A stretch of 64,000 nucleotides of DNA. Origin: Charina bottae. Its lineage: Eukaryota > Chordata > Lepidosauria > Squamata > Charinaidae. The stretch is taken from contig JALMGJ010000008.1 in assembly GCA_023362775.1 (NCBI GenBank), positions 19,878,501 through 19,942,500 of the forward strand. The letters are read 5' to 3'. The notes beneath the pieces were generated by a model. That model was not told where the DNA came from, searched no databases, and worked only from the letters and a program-made list of their open reading frames with translations. This document shows positions 38,174-50,100 of this stretch, in pieces. The position numbers were made by a program, and so were the translations under genes. Each line of letters opens with the position of its first letter. Within the stretch, counting starts at the first letter, position 1.

Positions 38174-41100
38174 CTAAGTGTATATAACACAGTACCGTAG
38201 TATAATGTATGATTATTACCTTAAAACATTCCCAGCCTGCATCCTTGGTGATACCTTATGTCAATAATCATGTACATTCATATGAGTCTTGTTGGTATGG
38301 ATCAGCTTCCACTATTCAGGTGAGCGGGGTAGTCTATAAGTGTGGATCTAAAAGAGCTGCTCGTTTTTAAATCGTTGCTTTTAAATTCCTCCTGAGAGGA
38401 ATATGACAGGGGGTAACCTTAGCATGATAACCATTATGGTGAGTATCTCTGAACCTGCACTGGCCATTTAACAGATTAATATTTATAACTGAAATGTTAT
38501 ATATTTAGTTTCCAGGGATGAAGAAGTCCTGTGAATTCTGATAGGCACTATTCTTGCCCCCAAACATGGTATATGATTGGAACTTAATTATCCAATAAAA
38601 GTTGTCTTTCAAATGTTCCAATATATTTTTTTATTCAAAAAGATATCAAACTATGTTCTAAAACCTAAGCGTTCTGAGAAAGCATGTTGAAAAATATGTA
38701 CACTTCATAATACACTTCATAAATACTTTCAAATATTTTTCTGCAATTTTTTTTAAATGGACAGTTTAATGAATACAGAGCACATTTATGAATGAACTGA
38801 AAATATCAAATGGATCAGAAATGCCAGTCTTATCTTCAGAAACTATTTACAAAAGATGGTGGAAGTCATTATTAGAAAATTTTATACTTCAGCAGAGTGC
38901 CATGTGGGAAGAAAGCTTGTATCAATAGTACTTATTACTGGACCAATTATGTTTTTAAATACTATAATACATTTTCCCACAGATTTTCCACTTAAGAAAA
39001 ATGATTCTAAAGCACTTATGTCTTACATAAAGCTAAGTAACCAGATAATTTTCTGTGAGAACTCTTAGGCCATTAATCCCTTGGAAATGCTAATGTAATT
39101 AGGCTAAAATAACAGCAAAACAAAACAATTGCAGTTAGTTTTTGCAGTTAGTTCCAGTAACCTTTTAAAAAAGATTTTCAATTGCATCATGCAAAACCTT
39201 TCAAATTAATGCCCTGCCTTGTTCTGAAATGCTGCAATTGCTACAATATTTAATTAATTTTGGCTTCAATCCAGAAGCAGGAACAGAAGATGATTTCCAT
39301 TCCACTTGGGAACATTCTCCAAATGATCTTCCAAGAGTCAGAGGATTATCCTGAGTAGGTCTAAGGTATGGCAGTTGAACAGAAACTAGGTATCACCAAT
39401 CCCAACACATTCAGAAGGTATCTTCAGTCCGCAGGAGAGTATTTCAACAGCCTCAGCAGGACAGATTAGGTAACTTCATCTTCCACCAAGCCATTTCAGC
39501 ATTGTCTAGTTTCAAGTTAATTTTCTAAATTAACCCATTTTTTAATTTAAAAGGTGTTTTTTACCCTACATCTTCCATATCAGTATCACCTAACAAACGA
39601 AGAAACATATCCCAGCATCCTTTTTTTCAGCCAAGTCCTTGTGAGGCTGCCTTCAACTTATCCCCAACTCATAACTGAGGCAGCTTAAGGTCATCCTTGG
39701 ATGTTCCAATGTAAAGCAGTATTTTATCTTTTGTACAGGGAATAAGTCACAGTAGATCTGCATGAATACAAATAATATGCTTTACAATTCACTTGGTGCT
39801 GCAGTCAGGTGACTTGTAGGTAATAGGATCAAGAATGGTGCAGACATGCCCTCTCAATCCCTGGGTACAGGCCGTTCTATTTTCCGGTTTCCAATTCAGC
39901 TTGACCGGAAGTTGATCAATAGAAGTAGCTGGAGGCTATATAATGAAACAGGAAAGAGACAGAGATGTCTCTTTCTCTGCTGCTTCACAGCTCACTCTCT
40001 CTGTGCTTGTCAGCTCTGTCTGGGTTGCTTTTAAACATAGGATTATGGACAACAAAGGTCCGCATAGTTAAAGCAATGGTATTCCCCGTAATAACCTATG
40101 GCTGTGAGAGCTGGACCATAAGGAAGGCTGAGCGAAGGAAGATAGATGCTTTTGAACTGTGGTGTTGGAGGAAAAGTCTGAGAGTGCCTTGGACTGCAAG
40201 AAGATCAAACCAGTCCATACTCCAGGAAATAAAGCCAGACTGCTCACTTGAGGGAATGATATTAAAGGCAAAACTGAAGTACTTTGGCCACATAATGAGA
40301 AGACAGGATACCCTGGAGAAGATGCTGATGCTAGGGAAAGTGGAAGGCAAAAGGAAGAGGGGCCGACCAAGGGTAAGATGGATGGATGATATTCTGGAGG
40401 TGACAGACTCAACCATGGGGGAGCTGGGGATGGTGACGGCCGACAGGAAGCTCTGGCGTGGGCTGGTCCATGAAGTCACAAAGAGTTGGAAGCGACTGAA
40501 CGAATAAACAACAAAGGGATACTCACAGTTTCCCAGTTGAAAGTATGGTTGAGTCTGTTCATGTGTTGTGAGATTAAGGAGTTTTCATTGTGTCTTCTGA
40601 CTGCTAGTTGGTCAGAAACTTAATAAAATTCTTATTAAAAAAAAGCCCAAACAATTAAGTGGCCAGTAGCCTAATAAGGAGAGATCTAAGTCTTAGAACC
40701 AAAAGAAGGAATTATTTTTAAAGTTTTGCTGAGTGTTTTTTTAAATCAAAATTAAATGGTAAAACAGTAAATTTAGCATAAAAATAATCTCTACCTTTCA
40801 AGATTTGTATGTGTTTGCTCTTGTCCATTTTCTCGTGCTTTTTCATCCTCTTTTTTTGGAGGAATTATGGTTGGATCTAAACCAAATAATTCCTGAAGTT
40901 GCCCATAAAGATCAGAACGGTTGTAGACATGAAATTCAAAATCATTCACCATGATATACAATCTTGTTTCTGCCTTAGGATCTATGGAGTTCAATAAAAA
41001 AGATGGATATTTCATGTAGTAAACAGGTTTTTAAGGTCAACCTCACAAACAAATGTAAAAACATTAATTAAATGCAGTATGCACAAGTATGACTTTTTAA

Positions 41101-43587
41101 AATAACTGTTAACCAACCAATATGCATGAATAACATATCTAATTCAAGTTTGTAAACAATCACCTGCATAATTTGTATTATCATTCAACAATCAAAGTGA
41201 AGACTTACAACAATTGTTTCATTTATACACCAGTTAGTAGCTTCTGTCTTGTGCGCAGCCAGTAAGATCAACAGAAAACATTACTTATTTAAATGCAAAG
41301 TATGTTTTAGCTATGGCTGAAATTCTGTCCAAACACAAATAAAATGATTGGAAAGAAATGCAAACACTCACAGAAACAAAAAAGCACTCACTGTTACTGT
41401 GAAGTCTAATTGACTTATTTTGGAATATGAGCTTGCTGACTACAACCCACTTAATCAGGAAAAATTTGGAGTTGTTCCATAGAAAAGCAATATGCCTCTC
41501 TTTGTCCCTTATTTTTGTGTCTTTTTTCTCCATTAATGTATGATTGTCCAAAAAGGTTAGGAGGGAGGAGTGGAGCAATTAGCTAATAGATAGGCAAACA
41601 AAGGCAGCCAACAGATTTCATGTGTATTTTGTGTACATGTTCACTACAACCTCTTATTGTACTACTACTTTGTCTTCTATATCCCCATCTATTTTATTTC
41701 CATCTTCATGTTTATTCCACTTATAAATTATAAGCACAGTCAGCATTACAGATAAAGCATTACAGAACATGGCAATGGTTCCTCTAGTCCTCAGAAGAAA
41801 CTACAGTGTGCTATAGTCAGGGGTGCTGGGTGAGATCATCGGTCGCCATGGGGTGAGATATCATCCGTATGCTGATAATATTCAACTATACAATGTATCT
41901 CAGCCCATGGTGAGCTAAGCGTTGCTGTGACCTCCCTTTCGCAGTGCCTGGAGGCTGTTAAGGTCTGGATGGGGAGCAACAGGTTGAAACTGAACCCTGG
42001 CAAGACGGAATGGCTCTGGGTTTGGGGCTCTTTGGTTCATGGAGAATTGCCATCTTTGGTCTTGGATGGGGTTGCACTACCCCAGACGGACCCGGTGCAT
42101 AATTTGGGGGTTCTCTTGCTCGCGACTCCTGCTCGAGGAGCAGGTGGCAGTCGTGGCCAGGAGGGCCTTTGCGCAACTATGGGTTGTGCGCCAGTTACAC
42201 CCTTTCCTGGACCAACAGGCCAGATTTGCACATGTGTCACCTCTCTTGCAGGAGCTGCACTGGTTGCCAATTTGCTTCCAGGTCCAATTCAAGGTGCTGG
42301 TTATCACCTTTAAAACCCTACTTGGCTTGGGGCCAGGTTATTTGAAGGACCACCTTTTCCCACTTACATCTACCTGACCCACCAGATCGGGGAGGCAGGG
42401 TAAGTTATGGATCCCCTCCATTAAGGAGGTCCATCTAGTGGGACCGAGAAGAAGGGCCTTCTCTCTGTGGCTCCCTCCCTATGGAACATCATCCCCGCAG
42501 AGATAAGATTAGCCCCCACTTTAATAGTCTTCCGAAAGCCCCTGAAGACATGGTTTCACCAGCGGGCCTGGGGATCCCAGGTTGATGTGAAGCCCATCAA
42601 GTGGTTCATTTGAATGTATTGTTGCTGCCAGGGGGTGGGGGGGTTGTATTTGGGCTTTTATTTTTGTAAGCCACCCAGAGTCACCATGAGTGAGTTGGGC
42701 GGCCATATAAATCTCTTTAATAAAATAAATAAATAATAAATATAAAGTCTCTCTTGTAGTGCCAATTAAAATACCTACATGTTTAAAGTGGACAAAATCT
42801 CATTATATAATCCAAACTTGTGAGATTTTGACAATCTTCTCATCTCACAAGATTTTGGCTATTTACTATAACCAATGTAATTAATTTTATTTAATGTGGT
42901 ATCCCACAAATGTGGGGGGCATATGTGCTAGGGTAATCCATATGTTATGTGTTGGTCCTCAAAAGTTTTCAGGAAAATCTAATTATCAGCTTAGATGAAA
43001 AGGTCAGGAAGCAATCATACATGGCAGAATGTTTAAATGGTAAAAATCAAATGTTATAAAATCAGGAGAGAAAATTAAAAACTATAAATGATTATAAATA
43101 ATAATGTAACATATCTATGATTCACATATTTTTAGCTTCAGATAGTATGACCCAATTAAAAACAATTTTGTTATAATTAACTCATTATTTTTCTTTAAAG
43201 ACAACCTTATTACTTGTTTACTCAAGAGACATGAACTCCTTTGATATTTCAATAAACTGGGTCTCTTAAACTACATTATATAACTAACAGTTCTCTATCT
43301 GCTCTATATTTATCCATAAAGTAGTAGAAAATCTACTTTCCCCCCAAAAAAGCACAAGAGCACTACACAAATCATTTTGAACATTCTCTTACTTGAACAC
43401 TTGTAGCAAGATTATTCATTGACCTTCTAACTATTCACAATGAAGGAAAATGTCTTCAGAATGTAACATGTTTTCAACTTTAGAGATACAGCAAGATAAA
43501 TAAATAATTTTATCCTTTCTAAAAAGCATGAGGAAGCAACCTTTTGGGGGAGATGGGGAAGATGGGCGGTGATATAAATATGAAAAA

Positions 43588-43650
<63 letters not shown>

Positions 43651-44128
43651 ACAAACCAGAGCTTTCCAAACTTTTCATGTTGGTGACACACTTTTTAGAC
43701 ATGCATCATTTCGTGACACACTCTTACAGCAAGGCATCATTTTGCGACACACTCTTACAGCAGGGCACAAGGCAGGCACTAGGACCTGTGCGGAATTACA
43801 GCAGGTTTGGAGGCAGCAAGGCACAAGGCAGGCACTAGGACCTGCGCGGAATCCTGGCAGGGCTCGGAGGCAGCAGCAGCCGCGACACACCCAGACACTG
43901 CAGCCGACACACTAACGTGTCCCGACACACAGTTTGGAAAGCTATGAAATAAACAAACTTTCTAGGGCATTAATAACTTCAACAAATAAAGCCATGACAC
44001 CCAAATAACTAAGAATTTTAACAGTGAAAAGTTATTGTTGCTCTTGGCCTGATGTCTAATGGGCGACAACATAAAGTATCCAAGTAACACAACTTTGCTT
44101 GCCTTTTCTCAAAGAATTGGTTTCAGCG

Positions 44129-44178
<50 letters not shown>

Positions 44179-47100
44179 TAAATTTAAATTTATATGACCG
44201 CCCAACTCCCCCAACGGGTTCTTTTCTTTCTTAATTATCACCTCTGCAGCTTTTCCCAACCAGATATCCTTTGGATATGTTGGGACTATTAATTTTCCTG
44301 ATGGGAATTCTGACAATTATAGCTCCATATTTAGGATATTTTAGCTTCAAAACATCTAGAGGAGTGATTTTTAACATAATAATCCTATGTTTCATTAATA
44401 ATGTAGAACTATTCAAACTAAAATTTTGCCCTGATCAATAGACATTTTCTTTTTTTCCCTCTCCCCCATCATATCTCCAGGGTGAGGGAGAGGGAGGAAA
44501 AAAATGCCTATTGATCAGGGCAAAATCTCCATAATGAAGTATTTAATCTGCCTACTTAAAACCATGCTGCCCTTCTGAAATCAGTACAAGCTAGGATAAT
44601 CCAAGTGAACATAGAAGTTCCTCTACAAAAGCATGGACTACAAATGACACTTTATTAACTCCCAGGTACATTACTAGTGGGAAATAATACAACCACAAAT
44701 TCAGAGAAGCATTAAATGAGAAAATTTCAATCACCAATAGGTGTTAAGTATCTAAACTAGGCAGATTCAAAATATTTGACTTTAAAATAAATTTATACAA
44801 GTATAACTTTTTTTCACTGCATTGCATACTTACAAAGAATAACTTGGTTTTACAACTACAAATAATAATTATTTAGCTCATGCAGTCATTTATTTACTAG
44901 AATATCTAGCAATATCTCTCTAAATCAGAGCTTTCCAAACTGTGTGTGACACTTTTGTGTCGCCACACAGAGCGTGGTGTGTCGCCACACCACCCGGAAG
45001 CGGCGGTGCACGCGTGCACGGCGGCAGCGGCAGCCGCCGCCGCCGTGCATGCGCGCGCCACCACACACACCCCGCACACACCCCCGCGCCGCCGCACGCC
45101 CCCCGCGCCGCCGCACCCCCCCGCGCTGCCGCACGCCCCCCGAGCCGCCGCATGCCCCCCGCGCCGCCGCACGCCCCCCGCTGCCGCCGTGCGCACGCGC
45201 GCCACCGCACGCCCCCCACCGCATGCTCTCGTGTCGCCGCCGCGCGTGGGTGGGCCGCCGCACGCCCTCCTGTGGCGCCGCCCCCCCGCGCGCCGCCGCC
45301 GCACTGCTGCTGGCATGTTGCCAGCAGCGGCACTTTGGAAAGCCCTGCTCTAAATGGTAGAAACTTACCATGTTGCTTCTGCTTTGGATTGTACATCTTC
45401 CACCAACGAAATATAATAAATCCATCTTGGATTCTAAAAAGTATTTACACAAGTAAAATATTTAAAACAGCTGTTAAAGTGTACCCATATACTATATAAA
45501 ATTAATAAGAAATTGTTCCAAATAACACAAAGATGAATTTATCATCCTGTTTTCAGAATCTTAAAAGATACCAAAGAGCTGAAATACTGAAACAGTTCCT
45601 GGGAGTACACATGCACCCAAAGCTTTCTTTGCAATCTGTTCAAGGACCTGAGCTTATCAATTCAGATCTGGTCACAGAAGGATTTATCTTTATGACTTTC
45701 ACTGAGGCAGGAGGAAGGGAATTTTCTATACTGATTCTGCACCTATCATAAACTCCTGGATTTATCTTCTTTTGGTTTCTGTGAACTATTGTCGAAGGCT
45801 ACAGACATGTCAGAAATTGAACATTATATCCTGCTTTCCTTTCCTAAAGCAATGTGAAATTTTCTGTCTCTTATCTGTAACCACTCCAAAATATAGATTC
45901 TGCCAACTCTAATAGACCACAGACATGGAAAATCTGGCCATTAATGCCTAAATTTCAATCACTTTTAAATTAAGTTTTAGCTCATTCAAACTATTTTGTG
46001 GGCCTTATTTTCTGATCTTTTGTATGTAGAAGCTAAAATACTTCTTCAGGACTCCATATGGACCCAAACATTTGAACAGGTTAGATACCCCTGCTATAGC
46101 TCTTGCAGCTCACTGCCATTCATAACTGTTTGCAACAGATCTGCTAGATTATCGTGATCCAAGTCTAGTAGGATAACAAATTCTACTACATAAGGGAAAT
46201 CTCATTACCTTAAATTTATAGAGACAGACCCTTTTAGAAATTTTTGCATGCTCAAAAAATAAGAACCTTAGATTTTTTTATTTTTCTTATTCTACCAATG
46301 CTTAAGATACAAATGAAGATGTCATATTCTAAACCACATTAGAACCTATCATTATCTATATGAAATAATAGAATGGAAATAAAACTTAATAAAGCCATGG
46401 CTGTGAAATAAACTAATAATGTTAAGTACCTGATGGACAAATCTTCTGTAATGTAATAGATTTCACGAACCATGATTTTTCCGGACAAAACAGAGAATGA
46501 AAAGGAGCCTGTATTAAAAAGAAGTTTTCTGTTAAGTCACAGAATACCAAGGAGCCATTTAAGTCCTTGAGTCCCACCTCCCTGCTTTCCACAAGAACCC
46601 AAATTAAAGCATCCCAGAAAATGGGTATCTAGATTCTGCTCAAATGTATCCAATGAAGGGGAGTCTACCACCTCCCTGAGTAATTGGTTTTACTGTTGAC
46701 CTACTCTTACTCTTAATCAGATGCCACTACCAATCTTAAGTAAATATTCTTGCTTTCCCAGTCCCTCCCTTTAGTAGCTTAGTAAGACATTTTTCCTTTT
46801 CTCTTCCCAGTTAGTTTTGAAGCTCTGACATACAAATGTTGCGCTTACTGCCCAAAGAGCCACATGGGTGCTGCTTTCTCTGTGTCTCCCTACTGTTTGT
46901 AGTGAGCAATAGAGAATTTGCTCTTTACTGGAACACTGATACTGAATAGACTATAGAAGATCTAACTGGAAGTGTATAATGGAAGTGTGTAATGGAAAAA
47001 TCCCATCTCACAGGATACAGAACAAAAATTAATGGTAAGGTTCAACTTGATCTGTCAATCAAATCTAATCTGTGAATCTAGACAGTGGGCAGATACGATC

Positions 47101-50100
47101 AAAGTCCAAGAAACTCAAACTCTGAGCTCAAGCTCAAGCTCAAACTCTAATCAGGAGTAGGAAGTTTATCCTCTCTTTCAACTGAGCTTCTAGAGGGGGA
47201 AGGGGGGAATTCCATTTTGCATTTGTTGTATCTTCTCTCTTAAATGACGGAGAGAGGGCCTCTTTCTCTTCTGGCTCACAAGCAGGTAAACAAAGCCAAC
47301 ATTTTCAGGGTTCTGGAATAAGAGATCTAGGAAATACCAGCAATCTAAGAACTAGCAGAAACTATGTGAGAATAAGAATCTTAATTTTGTTTTATAGAAA
47401 ATGATGTTGTAGTGTCTTTATTTTTCCCTTTTGGTCCTATTTGAGAATAAGAAAATTTAAAAACCATTCAAATTTTAAAAATGATTATTTGGTGGAAAGA
47501 AACTTCTCAAGCAAGAAAAAAAACTTTCCCCAAACAAAATTAATACTTGGTTCAAAGGACTCTCCCAAGGAAGATTTTTTCCCCCCACACTCATTCATTC
47601 AGGGTTAGTGAACATTTAGTGTTCAAATCACTGCTCCCCAGAACAATCTATTCCATCTCCATCCCACAGCTGCCATGATGTATTAGAGCGTGCATGGACA
47701 TATGCAACCGGTTGGGTTGATCCCTCTGGCTCCATCAACCAGAGACTCCTAGGTTTTTCCTCCCTACTGCATTCTCCAAAACTCTTGGAGAGGTCCTATT
47801 CAGTACACTACAACCACCTACTTTATTCCAGGAAAAAATCCCTTCCTACACATGTGTATTCATGAGGAAGAAAGTAGCAAAATTTCCAGGGCCTGTTCTT
47901 CCTAGTTTAGCTAAGTGGGGAGAGTGTACTAAAGGTAAAGTCCTTTCAGCATAAGAATGCTAATTTAGTTGAGAAATTCAAGCCTTTTATTATGTATATC
48001 AAAGTTACAGAAATGGTTAGGAACTGAAAGACAAAGAGAGAAAAGAAAAAAGTGTGACTTCAGCAGAGTAGAGGCCTCACCTTTTAGCCAATAATGCACA
48101 CACAGAGAACCAAGACAGAATAAGATCAAACAATGGTTAACACAAGCATCACAACTTGGATCATTTTTCATAGAACAAAATAAAGATTCTAATTCTCATT
48201 TAACTTATACTAGTTTCTAGATTGCTATAAATTTCCTAGATCTCCAGGAATTGAGCATCATTCACCAGGCTCTGAGCCAATCAGGAAATACCTGCTCTGC
48301 TCCATGAAAGTACAGCAAAAACAGCTTACAGGACAGAGAGGGAAAACTTCCCACTACTGGTTGATTGCTCAGAGTTTACGTTTCCTGGACTCTGATGGTC
48401 TCTGACTTTTGCAAGTTAAATTGGATTGCTAGATCAAGTTGAAGTTTAACTCTTTTATGTCTGAACCTCAGAATGGGATTTTCTCCCCATCCAGTACACA
48501 GTGCTATGGCATCTTCTTATATGTTGTGTGTGTGGTGACCCAGAGAATTCTTCAGTGTAAGAGCCTTGCTGAGAGTCCATGCATGAGTTCAGAAACAGTC
48601 CCTTTTCAGTCAGAGGATGTGATGGATGAATCTGTTATTATGGTTCATGTTTGAATTATATGTTTTTCTTCTTTACCCCCAAGTTCATGATATATAGGAT
48701 GCAGGAGACATTCCACCTGTGTAGCAGCACATATATTAACCACACCACTGCAATGTAATCTCAGCACAGGATTAGTTTTTTCATCACACTGATGTCAATA
48801 GACTAATTGAACATGTTTAATTTTTTCTCTTATTGAAAGCAATGGAATACAAAATATTGAACATTGACTAGACTTTTTCTCAGCATAATATTCTGAATAT
48901 GATTTCAGAATATATTGTGCATTTCATATTAAAATCAAGATGACTTACCAATATGGATATAGCCATTTTTATGTAATCTGTTAAGGACCAACGTTAAAAT
49001 AAGACCAATGTTTCGGGAATTGTAATAAGTTAGGTAAATAATCCAGCCACAGGACAAAATTGTAGCTGCAAAACAAATATTCATACTTTTAGAGCAATGG
49101 AAAGTTGTCCTTAAGAAACAGAAGAATTGTTATATTCATAACACAGAAACTCTAGAAAGTATCTAGAGAGAAATATGGACTGCCACAGACTCAATGGGAA
49201 GCAATCTCACCAACTCAGTTTATGGTAAATGGGTGTTTTATAACCAGCCATATGGTAGCCATTTTGCAAGAGTGCTCATGATACATTCTTAAAATTCCAA
49301 ATATGCTCACTGGCACACAGTGGCTGGGTACACACATCATTACCTCCCCTCCTTGCCCCCACTTCATGTATCAAATAGCTTTATGAAATAGTTTCACATA
49401 AAGCTGCAAGGCATTATTTTGGAAGGGCAATGCCATTCTGGTTATTATACCTTTAAAATAGCTTGACTGCCCTAATGGAAGCTTTATTTATTTTTATTCT
49501 TCAAATAAAACCCTGATTGCTGCAGTTAAAGTAAAGCAGAGATCTACAGGACAGATGAGATGGCCTTCTGGTCACATCTAGCCTAAGAGTCAGGTTTTCA
49601 TAGTTATTGCTGTACTCACTGCAAATTAAAAATGTTGTACAATGATAATGGTGGCAGTAACAAAATGCCATATAATGATAATGGTAGCAGTTCCAACAAT
49701 ACATTTCAAATGTTGTATTTTTCTGCCTAGGTATTGACTATGCTCTATATTGTGCACTATCCATGATCCAATAAATGGTATATTATATGCATATAGATAT
49801 AATTATTCAAGCAATTACAACACAATTCAAAAGTTGTACATAAAGGGAAATATGAAGCAAAATGTGTATTATTGTTTAAATCACAAGCTGATATAGAAAT
49901 GGCACAAAACAAACTTAAAGATGGAAAATTAAGAAGTTGTATGAAACTATATTTAACATTCTACCCAATTCCAGTTTTGAGATTAATAAAGTTGTTTAAA
50001 ATCACCCAGGATAAAATCAATGTTTTATATAACAAGTAAGCAACTTACAGCTGCTACCAAGCATTTCATATCAGATGGAGATGATAGGTAGATGGATGGA

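Noticed and set aside
38290..38450. Conserved-looking block, possible RNA gene or pseudogene
   Set aside because: I could not match it to any RNA family or protein; no open frame and no clear fold.
44906..45499. Several Arg/Ala/Pro/His-rich ORFs in five frames
   Set aside because: Low-complexity GCC/CGC array of a hAT insertion; the minus-strand ones also run across the real 45369-45433 exon.
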